Source: Streptomyces maremycinicus (GTDB lineage: Bacteria > Actinomycetota > Actinomycetes > Streptomycetales > Streptomycetaceae). Taken from it: DNA of 64,000 nt. The stretch lies in contig NZ_BBYG01000019.1 of the NCBI RefSeq assembly GCF_001184025.1, positions 186,001 to 250,000 on the forward strand, in the 5' to 3' direction. A program made the translations under genes and the position numbers. Positions 7,939-16,760 of the stretch are shown piece by piece; the stretch's first letter is position 1; every line of letters begins with the position of its first letter. The notes beneath the pieces are model-generated. The model did no database searches. It had not been told where the DNA came from and saw only the letters and a program-made list of their open reading frames with translations.

Positions 7939-7977
7939 GAGGGCCCGTTGACTCCCTCGGTAGGTCAACGGGCCCTC
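7939..7977. terminator. Bidirectional terminator hairpin between mgt and the MMPL gene
   Basis: GAGGGCCCGTTGAC (7939-7952) pairs perfectly with GTCAACGGGCCCTC (7964-7977) around an 11-nt loop. A 14-bp stem between the convergent stop codons at 7925 and 8011 is a clear terminator for both strands. Confidence 0.88.
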
Positions 7978-8010
7978 GGTACGCATGACTTCAGCGGAAG
8001 CCGAGCGGCG

Positions 8011-10278
8011 TCAGACCCGCAGCGGCTCGCCCTCGTCGTCCCGCGTGACCTGCGCGACCGCCTCGGGCGACTCGTCGTGCGTCAGGTCGGGCAGCCAGTC
8101 CAGCCACTTCGGCAGGTACCAGTTGCGCTCGCCCAGCAGGGCCATCACGGCCGGGAGCAGCACACCGCGGATGATCGTCGCGTCGATCAGCACCGCGGCC
8201 GCCAGGCCCACGCCCATCTGCTTCATGGACTGCATGGACAGCGTTCCGAAGATCGCGAACACGGCGACCATGATGACCGCGGCGCTGGTGACGACGCCGG
8301 CCGTGGTGACCACCCCGTGCTTGATGGCCTCGTTCGTCGACCGGCCCCGCATCCGCGCCTCACGGATCCGCGAGACGACGAACACGTGGTAGTCCATCGA
8401 CAGGCCGAACAGGATCACGAAGAGGAACAGCGGCAGCCAGGTCACGATGGCGCCGACGCCCTCCGCCCCCACCAGCGACGCGCCCCAGCCGTGCTGGAAG
8501 ACGGCGACCAGGATGCCGTAAGCGGCGCCCACCGACAGCAGGTTGAGCACGATCGAGGTGACCGCGACCGTCAGCGACCGGAACGACAGCAGCATCAGCA
8601 GGAAGGCGAAGACCACGACGAAGGCGAACACCGGGGCGACGGCGCCGCCCAGTTGGTCGTTGAAGTCCTTCGAACCGGCCACCTGTCCGGTGATCGGCGC
8701 CTGGAGGCCGTCGACCTTGCCCAGCGTCGCGGGGCGCACCTCGTCGCGCAGCTTGTCGAGGCTCGCGCCCGCCTTGTCCAGGTCGGAGCCGCCGACCAGC
8801 GGAACGTACACGTAGGCGATGTTCTGCGCGTCGTGCAGCTTGATCTCGACCGGACCGCGGGAGGCACCCGAGCTGACCGCCCGCTCCTTGAACTGCGCGA
8901 GCGCGGTCTTCACCTCGGCGGCGTTGATGTCGTCCGCCTTGACGATCACCTCGGCCGGTTCGGAGCCGCCCGGGAAGGCGTCGTTGACCCGGTTGTAGGT
9001 CTGCACGATCGGCAGCGAGTCGCCGAACTCCTGGTCCAGGGTGAGGTTCTGGGTCTTCATGCCGACCGCCGGAGCCGCGATCGCGAGCAGCGCGCCGGCC
9101 GCCACGACCAGTGAGACGGCGGGCTTGGCGAGGACGACCTTGAGCACGGCGCTCCAGAACCGGCTGCCGTCGCCCGCGCGCCCGCCGTTGCCGTTCTTGC
9201 GGCGCTTTTCGGGGTGCAGGAACGGGATCCGGCCCTTCTCCACCCGGCGGCCCAGCAGCGACAGCAGTGCGGGCAGCACGGTCACCGAACCGACCATGGC
9301 GACCGCGACCACCATCAGGGAGGCCAGGCCCATCGCCTCGAACGTCGCGAGCCCGGTGAACAGCATGCCCGCCATCGCCACGCACACGGTGACGCCGGAG
9401 ACGATCACGGCCCGGCCACTGGTCGCCGCGGCGATCCTGAGGGCGGTTTCCGGATCACGTCCCGCGGCCCGCTCCTCGCGCTCACGGCGCAGGTAGAACA
9501 GGCAGTAGTCGACGCCGACGGCCAGACCGACCAGCAGCATCACGGAACTCGCGGTGTCGTCCATCGGCTGGAAGTGGCTGACGATGCTCATCAGGCCCAT
9601 CGTCGCCATGATCGCGGTGACCGCGAGCGCCACCGGCAGCAGCGCCGCCACCAGCGCGCCGAACGCGATCAGCAGAATGCCCAGGGCCACCGGCACCGCG
9701 GAGTACTCCGCCTGCTGGAAGTCGTCGCCGAACGCGTCGTCGAACGTCTTCATCATGCTGGCGCCGCCGATCTCCTCGATCCGCACCGAGGAGTGGTCCT
9801 GCTGGACGCCCTCGACGGCCTCGAGAACCGGCTCGACCCGCTCGCCCGCGGTGTCGGAGTCGCCGCGCATGTCGAACTGGACGAGCGCGCTGCGGCCGTC
9901 CTCGGAGATCGTGTCCGAGTCGTACGGGGAGGTCACGTCGGTGACCTTGCCGGTCTTGTCCACGGCCGAGACGACCGCGGCGACGGCGGCCTTGAACTCC
10001 GGGTCCGTGGCCTTGACGGAGCCGTCCTTCGACTGGATGAGGACCGTCTCGCTGGCCGGTTCCTCGATGCCGGCGTCCTCGATGATGCGGGCGGCCGTGT
10101 GGGTCTCGCCGCTGAGCTGGTCGCTCTCCTTGACCTCGACCGTGCCCGCCGCCGAGCCGATCCCCATGGCCAGGACGACGAACAGCACCCAGATCCCCAC
10201 GGCGGCCCATCGGTGCCGGGCGCTCCAGCCGCCTGCCCGCGCGGCGATGCCCCGCACCCGTATATCTCCGTTCCCCAT
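8011..10278 (-). CDS. MMPL-family RND transporter
   Basis: A 755-residue export protein with the MMPL plan: one N-terminal membrane helix (WAAVGIWVLFVVLAMGIGSA), a large external domain (about residues 50-185), five helices, a cytoplasmic loop rich in basic residues (about 350-385), then a second helix-domain-five-helix repeat. The proton-relay region GLAVGVDYCLFYLRR in repeat 1 and FGLSMDYHVFVVSRI in repeat 2 carries the Asp-Tyr pair seen in MmpL proteins. Such pumps export lipids or hydrophobic drugs. ATG 10278 is chosen (GAGGGCAGG just upstream); an ORF extension to 10359 lacks a site. No TetR partner gene adjoins it. Substrate unknown. Confidence 0.9.
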   Translation of the reverse strand: MGNGDIRVRGIAARAGGWSARHRWAAVGIWVLFVVLAMGIGSAAGTVEVKESDQLSGETHTAARIIEDAGIEEPASETVLIQSKDGSVKATDPEFKAAVAAVVSAVDKTGKVTDVTSPYDSDTISEDGRSALVQFDMRGDSDTAGERVEPVLEAVEGVQQDHSSVRIEEIGGASMMKTFDDAFGDDFQQAEYSAVPVALGILLIAFGALVAALLPVALAVTAIMATMGLMSIVSHFQPMDDTASSVMLLVGLAVGVDYCLFYLRREREERAAGRDPETALRIAAATSGRAVIVSGVTVCVAMAGMLFTGLATFEAMGLASLMVVAVAMVGSVTVLPALLSLLGRRVEKGRIPFLHPEKRRKNGNGGRAGDGSRFWSAVLKVVLAKPAVSLVVAAGALLAIAAPAVGMKTQNLTLDQEFGDSLPIVQTYNRVNDAFPGGSEPAEVIVKADDINAAEVKTALAQFKERAVSSGASRGPVEIKLHDAQNIAYVYVPLVGGSDLDKAGASLDKLRDEVRPATLGKVDGLQAPITGQVAGSKDFNDQLGGAVAPVFAFVVVFAFLLMLLSFRSLTVAVTSIVLNLLSVGAAYGILVAVFQHGWGASLVGAEGVGAIVTWLPLFLFVILFGLSMDYHVFVVSRIREARMRGRSTNEAIKHGVVTTAGVVTSAAVIMVAVFAIFGTLSMQSMKQMGVGLAAAVLIDATIIRGVLLPAVMALLGERNWYLPKWLDWLPDLTHDESPEAVAQVTRDDEGEPLRV

Positions 10279-10630
10279 GACGGGCCTGCCCTCTTGTGAT
10301 GCGGTGGAAGCCCCCTGCCGCCACCTTTCGATTCGAAGGTATGGCCTGGATAAAGCCATCTCGTCGTGCCTCCCGGTGAGGTCCCGGACCCTCGACTCCT
10401 CCCGTCGGACCGCGTGGTCTCACCGCTGGGGAGGACAGAGGGCCCCTACATCTATCCGGGGATCTAGGGGATGACGATCAGGGTGCGGGCACGGACCTTT
10501 CGACGCCGGAGGTCGGAACGATGATTACGAAAGTTTGTTGAAGAAGTCACAGGCCTGTGGAGATGTCCGGCAGGTGTTGCTCCGCGTCCCGCGGATCGGC
10601 CAGAGTTTCGCCCGGAGCGCCACCTCGGCC

Positions 10631-10669
10631 GCGGCCGTCGTGCCCACCCCCACGGGGCACGACGGCCGC
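10631..10669. repeat. 15-bp perfect inverted repeat just upstream of a gene start
   Basis: GCGGCCGTCGTGCCC (10631-10645) pairs with GGGCACGACGGCCGC (10655-10669) around a 9-nt loop. It looks like a terminator, but it sits between two divergent gene starts and its right arm ends 1 nt before the -10 box of the downstream gene. Either it is an operator or the relic of a terminator from a lost gene. Confidence 0.7.
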
Positions 10670-10670
10670 C

Positions 10671-10676
10671 TAAGGT
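10671..10676 (+). promoter_or_regulatory. -10 box of leaderless DUF1697 gene
   Basis: TAAGGT ends 6 nt before ATG 10683, so transcription should start at the start codon. The -35 region would fall in the loop of the inverted repeat. Confidence 0.45.
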
Positions 10677-10682
10677 GAGCGG

Positions 10683-11231
10683 ATGACGACGACGTACGCG
10701 GCCCTGCTGCGCGGCATCAACGTGGGCGGCAGCAGGAAGGTCCCGATGGCCGAACTGCGCACCCTGCTGGAGGGGCTCGGCCTCGGGGACGTCCGAACCC
10801 ACCTCCAGAGCGGCCAGGCCGTCTTCTCCGGCGCGCACGGCGACGAGGAGAGCCTCGCCGCCGAGCTCACGGCGGCGATCGAGAAGCACTTCGGCTTCGC
10901 CGTGGGCGTGATCGTGCGCGACCACGCCTATCTGAAGGCGGTCGCCGACGCCTGCCCGTTCCCGGCCGCCGAGCTGGAGGCCAAGCAACTCCACCTCACG
11001 TACTTCTCCACCGCCGTCGACGCGGAGCGCTACGCCGGGATCGACCAGGCGGCCTTCCTCCCCGAGGAGTTCCGCCTCGGCGACCGTGCGCTGTACCTGT
11101 ACGCCCCGCAGGGCCTCGGCCGGTCCAAGCTCGCCGAGCAACTGTCCAGGCCCCGGCTGAACAAGGGGCTCATCGCCACCACCCGGAACTGGAACACCGT
11201 CGTCAAACTGGTGGAGTTGACGCGAGCGTGA
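10683..11231 (+). CDS. DUF1697 domain protein
   Basis: A 182-residue protein with the hallmark N-terminus YAALLRGINVGGSRKVPMAE (residues 5-24), then LRTLLEGLGLGDVRTHLQSG and a C-terminal TTRNWNTVVKLVEL. These define DUF1697, a widespread small cytoplasmic family of unknown biochemical function. Length is normal for the family. It appears monocistronic, with a TAAGGT box placing the start codon at the 5' end of the mRNA. No catalytic residues can be assigned. Confidence 0.9.
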   Translation: MTTTYAALLRGINVGGSRKVPMAELRTLLEGLGLGDVRTHLQSGQAVFSGAHGDEESLAAELTAAIEKHFGFAVGVIVRDHAYLKAVADACPFPAAELEAKQLHLTYFSTAVDAERYAGIDQAAFLPEEFRLGDRALYLYAPQGLGRSKLAEQLSRPRLNKGLIATTRNWNTVVKLVELTRA

Positions 11232-11300
11232 CCGTGCGCGGGCCGTCGGCCTCGCCGGACCGGCGCCCCCGCTTCTGACGGCGCTCACGCACGGCTGTGC

Positions 11301-11306
11301 GAGGCT
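11301..11306 (+). promoter_or_regulatory. Possible -10 box of leaderless PanE-like gene
   Basis: GAGGCT, of NANNNT type, ends 6 nt before ATG 11313. No ribosome-binding site is visible. Confidence 0.3.
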
Positions 11307-11312
11307 CGTCCC

Positions 11313-12353
11313 ATGCGCTACATCATCATCGGGGCAGGGGCGATCGGCGGCACGGTCGGCGGACGGCTGGCGGAGGCCGGGCACGAGGTCGTGCTGGTCG
11401 CGCGCGGCGCGCACCGGGCGGCGCTCACCGAGGGCGGACTGCGGCTCAGGGTTCCGCAGGGCGAGCTGACGTACCGGCTGCCCGTCGTCGGCGGACCGGA
11501 CGAACTCGGCACGCTGCGCGCCGACGACGTGCTCTTCCTCGCCGTCAAGACCCAGGACGCCGAAGCGGCCCTCCAGGTCTGGCGCCCGGCCTCGGTCGAG
11601 GGCGGCGGCACGGCAGGGGAGCGACTGCCCCTGATCTGCGCGCAGAACGGCGTGGAGAGCCCGCGCCTCGCCCTGCGCCGCTTCCGGCACGTCTACGGCG
11701 TCTGCGTCTGGCTGCCCGCCACCCATGTCGAACCGGGTGCCGTCTCCGCGGCCGGCACCCCGCTCACCGGCATCCTTCATCTCGGCCGGTACCCGCACGG
11801 CACCGACGACACGATCCGCGCGGTCGCCGCCGACCTGGAGAAGGCGTACTTCGAGGCGCCGGTCGTGCCCGACGTCTCCCGCTGGCAGTACGCGAAGCTC
11901 TTGTCCAACCTCGGAAACGCCCTGGAGGCGGTGAGCGGCCCGGTGGACGGCCCCGAGGCGGAGGCCCTGTACGCGAGGGTGCGGGCCGAGGGCGAGACCG
12001 TACTGCGCGCCGCCGGTATCGCGTGGGCGAGCACCGAGGAGCAGCAGGCCCTGCGCGGCGACAAGGTCACGCTCGTCCCGCTCGACGGTGTCTCCCGCGG
12101 CGGCGGTTCCTCCTGGCAGTCGCTCAGCCGCGGTGTCGGCACCATCGAGGCCGACCACCTCAACGGCGAGATCGCCCTCCTCGGCCGTCTGCACGGCGTA
12201 CCGACCCCGCTGAACGAACTGCTCCAGCGGCTGGCCGACGAGTTCGCCCGGGAACACCGCGAACCCGGTTCCCTGCCGTTGCCGGAGCTGATCCGACTGG
12301 CCGCCGACCGGGTGGCGGACCGCGACACCGGCCGGTCCCCCGGATCGGACTGA
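11313..12353 (+). CDS. Ketopantoate reductase family protein (ApbA/PanE-like)
   Basis: A 346-residue NADPH-dependent 2-ketoacid reductase of the ApbA/PanE family. The Rossmann motif GAGAIGG is at residues 7-13, with LFLAVKTQDAEAAL following. QNGVES (about 110-115) and the catalytic-Lys region WQYAKLLSNLGNAL (about 190-203) match the family, and the C-terminal helical domain contains RGGGSSWQSLSRG and EADHLNGEI. PanE makes pantoate for CoA synthesis, but Streptomyces carry several paralogues and pan genes are not adjacent here, so the true substrate is uncertain. It is somewhat longer than PanE of E. coli (303 aa). Confidence 0.87.
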   Translation: MRYIIIGAGAIGGTVGGRLAEAGHEVVLVARGAHRAALTEGGLRLRVPQGELTYRLPVVGGPDELGTLRADDVLFLAVKTQDAEAALQVWRPASVEGGGTAGERLPLICAQNGVESPRLALRRFRHVYGVCVWLPATHVEPGAVSAAGTPLTGILHLGRYPHGTDDTIRAVAADLEKAYFEAPVVPDVSRWQYAKLLSNLGNALEAVSGPVDGPEAEALYARVRAEGETVLRAAGIAWASTEEQQALRGDKVTLVPLDGVSRGGGSSWQSLSRGVGTIEADHLNGEIALLGRLHGVPTPLNELLQRLADEFAREHREPGSLPLPELIRLAADRVADRDTGRSPGSD

Positions 12354-12397
12354 CGGCGCTGTCGCGTTTGTTCAAGAGTCCTGAGCACCCCGCTGCC

Positions 12398-12403
12398 TAG
12401 CGT
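12398..12403 (+). promoter_or_regulatory. -10 box of leaderless maleylpyruvate isomerase-like gene
   Basis: TAGCGT ends 7 nt before ATG 12411. The alternative GTG at 12402 lies inside this box, which decides the start in favour of 12411. Confidence 0.5.
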
Positions 12404-12410
12404 GGGACCC

Positions 12411-13010
12411 ATGAAGCACGACGAGACGCACCAGTACCTGTCCGCATGCGCCGCCGAGGCCGCGCGCGTCGCCCGCGGTGTCCCGGCGGCCCGGTTGAAC
12501 GCCCCGACACACTGCCCGGGCTGGGACGTTCGCACCCTGGTCGACCACTGGGTCCTCTACACCTCCCACGGTCTCGAACACCGCGCCCTGCGCAGACAGC
12601 TCCCCGAGGACCTGGTCGCCCGTGACTTCACGGCCGACCCGCTGTGGGCCGAGGCGTACGCCGACCGGCTGGAGCGCGCGGTCGCCGCCTGGGCGGACCC
12701 GGCCGTGTGGGAGGGCGAGGTCGACCTCGGAACGGCCGCGATGCCCGCCGCCGAGATCGCCTCGATGATCGTCAAGGAGCTGGCGGTGCACGGCTGGGAC
12801 GTGGCGGTCGCCACCGGCCAGGAGTTCCGCATCTCGGACGACGCGGCCCGCTTCGTCCTCGATGTCGTCGAACACCACGGCGACCTCTACCGTCAGTACG
12901 ACGGCTTCGCGGCGGTGGTGCCGGTACCCGAGGACGCGCCGGTCTTCGAGCGGGCCCTGGCGGCGAGCGGCCGCGACCCACGCCGGAGCACCGCCCACGT
13001 GAACCGCTGA
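12411..13010 (+). CDS. TIGR03086-type DinB/maleylpyruvate isomerase N-domain protein
   Basis: A 199-residue four-helix metal-binding protein of the DinB superfamily (mycothiol-dependent maleylpyruvate isomerase N-domain, TIGR03086 group). NAPTHCPGWDVRTLVDHW (about residues 29-46) carries the usual W-D-V-R-x-L-x-x-H metal-site helix, and KELAVHGWDVAVATGQ (about 124-139) supplies a second conserved His. Many such proteins are mycothiol-dependent transferases acting in detoxification, but the reaction here is unknown. ATG 12411 is chosen because it follows TAGCGT by 7 nt and no Shine-Dalgarno sequence is present. It converges with the sulfur operon. Confidence 0.83.
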   Translation: MKHDETHQYLSACAAEAARVARGVPAARLNAPTHCPGWDVRTLVDHWVLYTSHGLEHRALRRQLPEDLVARDFTADPLWAEAYADRLERAVAAWADPAVWEGEVDLGTAAMPAAEIASMIVKELAVHGWDVAVATGQEFRISDDAARFVLDVVEHHGDLYRQYDGFAAVVPVPEDAPVFERALAASGRDPRRSTAHVNR

Positions 13011-13039
13011 CCGATCACACCGGACCGGTCGCGCCTCGG

Positions 13040-13804
13040 TCAGGCGCCGACGGCCGCAAGCGCCGGCCTGCGCGCCGCGTCGTACCGTTCCAGCAGCACC
13101 CGCGCCACCTCCGGCGCCGGACCCAGCACCTCGGCCAGGACGTCGGCCTCGGCCGCGCCGCGCGCGATACGGTCCGGCAGGAAGCCGGGGGCCAGGACGT
13201 ACGGCGCGACGGCGACCCGCGCGCACCCCGTCGCCCGCAGCGCGCGGACCGCGTCCTCGGTGCGCGGGAACCCCGAGGGGGAACCGGCGGCGGAGGCGAA
13301 CGCAGGCCGCACGGCACACCAACCGGTGCGCCGCCACTCCCGCGCGATCTCTGCGATCACTGCGATCGCCTCCGGGTCGGTGGACCCCGCCGAGGCCAGC
13401 ACGACCCCGGTCGAGGATTTGTCGGCGGGCGTCAGGCCGGCCTCGTACAACCGTCGTTCGAGGACGGTGAGCAGCAGCGGCGACGGGCCGAGCACCTCGG
13501 CCTGCACGATCCGCAGCTGTGCCGGAGCGTCCCGCAGGACCGCCGGGATGTCCGCCTTCGCGTGGAACGCCCGGGTCAGCAGCAGCGGCAGCGCCACGAC
13601 GTCCCGGACGCCCTCCGCCGCCAGCGACTCCAGCACTGCCTGGACGGACGGGATGTTGAAGTCCAGGAAACCGGTCTCCACCCGTAGACCCGGCCGCAAC
13701 GACCGCACCCGCCGCACCAGGGCGTGCACGGTCGCGGCATGCCGCGGGTCACGACTGCCGTGGGCGATCACCACGAGAACGGGAGGAACCGGTTTCCTGT
13801 ACAT
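13040..13804 (-). CDS. Sirohydrochlorin chelatase (CbiX/SirB-like)
   Basis: A 254-residue class II chelatase. VLVVIAHGSRDPRHAATV at the N-terminus contains the first metal-binding His, and LPLLLTRAFHAKADIPAV (about residues 73-90) gives the second conserved His. A repeat half (ASAGSTDP, VAPYVLAPGFLPDRI) follows. It would insert Fe2+ into sirohydrochlorin to make siroheme, the cofactor of the sulfite reductase encoded at the head of the same operon. It is the last gene, 6 nt after the permease stop, which strongly supports this function over cobalt insertion. It converges on the DinB-like gene. Confidence 0.88.
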   Translation of the reverse strand: MYRKPVPPVLVVIAHGSRDPRHAATVHALVRRVRSLRPGLRVETGFLDFNIPSVQAVLESLAAEGVRDVVALPLLLTRAFHAKADIPAVLRDAPAQLRIVQAEVLGPSPLLLTVLERRLYEAGLTPADKSSTGVVLASAGSTDPEAIAVIAEIAREWRRTGWCAVRPAFASAAGSPSGFPRTEDAVRALRATGCARVAVAPYVLAPGFLPDRIARGAAEADVLAEVLGPAPEVARVLLERYDAARRPALAAVGA

Positions 13805-13810
13805 GGGACG

Positions 13811-14710
13811 TCAGCTCTTCACCAGCAGACCACGGCTGCGCAGCACCCACCGCTCCAGCGGACTGAAGATCAGCAGGTCGATCGCGATACCGACGAACAG
13901 GATGAGCAGGATCGCCTCGAACACCATCGACATGTCACTGGCGTTGCGGCCGTTCTCCAGCAACTGGCCGAGACCGACGCCGAGGTCGGGGAAGGACGCG
14001 ATGATCTCCGCCGCCATCAGCGAACGCCAGGAGAACGCCCAGCCCTGCTTCAGACCCGCCACATAGCCCGGCAGCGCGGCCGGCAACGTGATGTAGACGG
14101 TTCCCTTCAGCCCGGTCGCGCCCATCGTGCGGCCCGCCCGCAGGAACAGCGGCGGCACCTGGTCGACACCGGACACCAGCCCGTTGGCGATGGACGGCAC
14201 CGCGCCGAGCAGGATCACCGCGTACATCATCGAGTTGTTCAGACCCAGCCACAGCACGGCCGGCGGCACCCACGCCACCGACGGCAGCGACTGGAGACCG
14301 GACAGGATCGGACCGATCGCCGCCCGCACGAACTTCACCCGGGCCACCAGCAGACCCAGCGGGGTGCCGATCGCCAGCGCGAACAGGAAGCCGAGCAGAC
14401 CGCGCGAGACGCTGGTCCAGATGTAGCCGAGCAGCTTGCCCTCGAGCCAGGCGTCCTGGAGCGTGCGCCCGACGTCCAGGGGGGAGACCAGCTTGGTCGG
14501 GTCGTCGACGACCTTGAAGGTGATCTGCCAGACGACCAGCAGCAGGACGGTCGCGAGGATCGGCGGCAGGATCTTGTCGACGAAGGTCCGCCGGAAGGGC
14601 GTGCGGCCGGCGGGCGCCACGACGTCCAGCGCGTCGAGCCCCGCCTCCACCCCGGCGAGCTCGGTGGGAGCCGCCTTCGGCACCGTCGTCTTCGTCTCAG
14701 TGCTGGCCAT
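13811..14710 (-). CDS. ABC transporter permease, sulfonate/nitrate/taurine type
   Basis: A 299-residue permease of the SsuC/TauC group. After a polar 45-residue N-terminus, ILPPILATVLLLVVWQITF begins the membrane domain. The EAA-like loop is RAGRTMGATGLKGTVYITLP (about residues 196-215), and GWAFSWRSLMAAEIIAS is the family signature. ATG 14710 lies 14 bp inside the upstream ATPase gene, so the two are translationally coupled; an upstream ATG at 14728 is less likely. With the ATPase and lipoprotein it imports an oxidised sulfur source; sulfate, thiosulfate or an alkanesulfonate are all possible. Confidence 0.92.
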   Translation of the reverse strand: MASTETKTTVPKAAPTELAGVEAGLDALDVVAPAGRTPFRRTFVDKILPPILATVLLLVVWQITFKVVDDPTKLVSPLDVGRTLQDAWLEGKLLGYIWTSVSRGLLGFLFALAIGTPLGLLVARVKFVRAAIGPILSGLQSLPSVAWVPPAVLWLGLNNSMMYAVILLGAVPSIANGLVSGVDQVPPLFLRAGRTMGATGLKGTVYITLPAALPGYVAGLKQGWAFSWRSLMAAEIIASFPDLGVGLGQLLENGRNASDMSMVFEAILLILFVGIAIDLLIFSPLERWVLRSRGLLVKS

Positions 14711-15485
14711 GACGGCGGATCTCCCCACGCAGGACTTCGGTGATCTCGATGGACAGTTCCGCCACCGGGGCGTCCTCGATCCGGCGCGGCTGAGGGATGT
14801 CGACCGTCCACTCGCGCGCCACCCGGCCGGGCCGGGAGGACAGCAGGACGACCCGCTGCGCGAGCCGGACCGCCTCGCGCACGTTGTGCGTGACGAAGAG
14901 GACGGACAGTCCCGTCTCCCCCCAGATCCGGGTCAGTTCGTCGTGCAGCACATCCCGGGTGATGGCGTCCAGCGCCGCGAACGGCTCGTCCATCAGCAGG
15001 ATGTTGCTCTCCTGCGCCAGCGCGCGGGCCATCGCCACGCGCTGCCGCATGCCGCCGGAAAGCTCGTGCACCCGCTTTCCGTACGCGCCCTTCAACCGCA
15101 CCAGCTCGAGGAGCTCCTCGGCCTTGTCGCGCCGCTCGGGCTTCGCGACACCCCGCAGCTTCAGGGCGAGTTCGATGTTCTTGCCCGCGCTCAGCCACGG
15201 GAAGAGGGCGTGCTCCTGGAACATCAGCGCCGGACGGCCGTCCGTCGTGATGGTGCCGGCGGTGGGCTCGTCGAGCCCCGCCACCAGGTTGAGCAGCGTG
15301 GACTTTCCGCAGCCCGAAGCACCCAGGAGGGTGACGAACTCGCCGGGAGCGACATCGAGCGTGATGTCGTCCAGGACGAGCTGCTGCCCGCCCGGACCCG
15401 CGAAGGACTTCGAGACGTGCTCAAGCCGGGCCGCGTACTCCACGGACTCCGCGGACTCGGCGGCCTTGGCGAAGGTCGTGGCCAT
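14697..15485 (-). CDS. ABC transporter ATP-binding protein, sulfonate/nitrate/taurine type
   Basis: A 262-residue ATPase subunit. Walker A is GASGCGKST (about residues 55-63), followed by the Q-loop MFQEHALFPWLSAGKN, the ABC signature LSGGMRQRVAMARAL, Walker B NILLMDEPFAALD and the switch VLFVTHN. The length and closing region VLLSSRPGRVAREWTVDIP are typical of SsuB/TauB/NrtD. ATG 15485 is preceded by a near-perfect AGGAGGTGA site 6 nt away, which rules out the ORF extension to 15509. It powers uptake for the permease with which it overlaps. Confidence 0.95.
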   Translation of the reverse strand: MATTFAKAAESAESVEYAARLEHVSKSFAGPGGQQLVLDDITLDVAPGEFVTLLGASGCGKSTLLNLVAGLDEPTAGTITTDGRPALMFQEHALFPWLSAGKNIELALKLRGVAKPERRDKAEELLELVRLKGAYGKRVHELSGGMRQRVAMARALAQESNILLMDEPFAALDAITRDVLHDELTRIWGETGLSVLFVTHNVREAVRLAQRVVLLSSRPGRVAREWTVDIPQPRRIEDAPVAELSIEITEVLRGEIRRHGQH

Positions 15486-15519
15486 GGTCGTCACCTCCTG
15501 GGAACTCATCGGATTCCGA

Positions 15520-16632
15520 TCAGCTGACGCCGAGACCGGCGTCGTCGACCGCGGACTCGCCCTCGGCCTTGAGGACCTTGTTCAGGATGCTCAGGTCGTA
15601 GATGCCCGTGAGGTCGGGCTTCTCCAGGAGGCCGGCCTTGACCGCGTGCTCCGCCTCGGTGTTGAGCGTGGAGGCCAGCGGGTCGTTGATGAACTGGATC
15701 GACGTCCACGCCGGGTCCAGCACCTCGGTCGGCAGCGCCTTGCCGGAGTCCGCCTCCAGCTGCTTGTTCGCCGCCGCCTTGGCCGCCGCCGGGTTGGCGT
15801 TGATCCACTTGTTGGAGTCGACCGAACCCTTCAGCACCGCCTCGACGACCTTCGGGTGCTCCTTGAGGAACTTCTGCGACACGATGATGTTCGTGATCAC
15901 GAACTTCTTGTCGGGCCACAGCGACGCCTCGTCGAGCAGCACCTTGCCGCCCTCGGCGACCAGCTTGGACGCGGTCGGCTCCGGCACCCAGGCGCCGTCG
16001 ATCGAACCGGCCTTGAAGGCGTCCGGGGTCACCTTGTTGTCGCTGCGGACAACGGTCACGTCACCCTTGCCGCTCTGCGCGTCGACCTTCCAGCCCTGTT
16101 CCGCGATCCAGTTGAGGAACGCCACGTCCTGCGTGTTTCCGAGCTGAGGCGTGGCGATCTTCTTGCCCTTGACGTCCTTGACGGACTTGATCTTGTCCGC
16201 GTTGACGACGAGCTTCACACCGCCGGACGCCGAACCGCCGATGATGCGCAGGCTCTTGCCGGCGGACTTGGTGAAACCGTTGATGGCCGGCGAGGGGCCG
16301 ATCCAGCCGATGTCGATGGAGCCGGCGTTCAGCGCCTCGATCTCGGACGGGCCCGCGTTGAAGGTCGCGTACGAGGCCTTGGTGGCGCCCAGCGCCTTCT
16401 GGAAGATGCCCTGCTGACGGCCGACCAGCGCGGTCGCGTGCGTCAGGTTGCCGAAGTAGCCGATCTTGACGGTGTCGAGCCCGTCGATCTTCTCCGATCC
16501 GGCGGCGACCTTCTCGTTGGCGTTGTCGTCCTTGGCGTCGGACCCGTAGCCGCAGGCGGCGAGGGCGAGCAGGGGAAGGGCCGCTACGGCGGCGAGGCCG
16601 CGGCGAAGAAGGACTGAGCGGTTGGCAGGCAC
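15520..16632 (-). CDS. ABC transporter substrate-binding lipoprotein, sulfonate type
   Basis: A 370-residue lipoprotein of the SsuA/NMT1 family. The signal peptide has RRGLAAVAALPLLALAAC with the lipidated Cys about residue 27. TVKIGYFGNLTHATALVGRQ, NAGSIDIGWIGPSPAINGF and GSIDGAWVPEPTASKLV are the two-lobe periplasmic-binding pattern of sulfonate, taurine and nitrate binders. GTG 16632 is preferred, since GAGAGG lies upstream; ATG 16665 is an alternative. Its place in a sulfate-reduction operon makes sulfonates or a related sulfur compound more likely than nitrate. Confidence 0.92.
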   Translation of the reverse strand: MPANRSVLLRRGLAAVAALPLLALAACGYGSDAKDDNANEKVAAGSEKIDGLDTVKIGYFGNLTHATALVGRQQGIFQKALGATKASYATFNAGPSEIEALNAGSIDIGWIGPSPAINGFTKSAGKSLRIIGGSASGGVKLVVNADKIKSVKDVKGKKIATPQLGNTQDVAFLNWIAEQGWKVDAQSGKGDVTVVRSDNKVTPDAFKAGSIDGAWVPEPTASKLVAEGGKVLLDEASLWPDKKFVITNIIVSQKFLKEHPKVVEAVLKGSVDSNKWINANPAAAKAAANKQLEADSGKALPTEVLDPAWTSIQFINDPLASTLNTEAEHAVKAGLLEKPDLTGIYDLSILNKVLKAEGESAVDDAGLGVS

Positions 16633-16760
16633 GGGAGGGGTTCCTCTCGTTGGCCCGGCGGTCACGGGTTTTCAGGTCGTGGCCGGGAAATCGGCAAAGG
16701 GTTTTCGTCGCTTCCGGGACGGCGGGTGGGGGGACGGGGCGCGCAGGCAGTGCGCGTACG

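Larger units (their letters stand above)
10279..10682. other. 404-bp intergenic region, divergent MMPL / DUF1697 genes
   Basis: No convincing gene. It must hold the MMPL promoter on the minus strand, with an AT-richer patch around 10495-10550 (GATTACGAAAGTTTGTTGAAG), and at its right end a long inverted repeat and the leaderless promoter of the DUF1697 gene. Confidence 0.6.

Noticed and set aside
13040..13804. Possible role as a cobalt chelatase for cobalamin
   Set aside because: No cob/cbi genes nearby and the gene ends a sulfur operon containing a siroheme enzyme.
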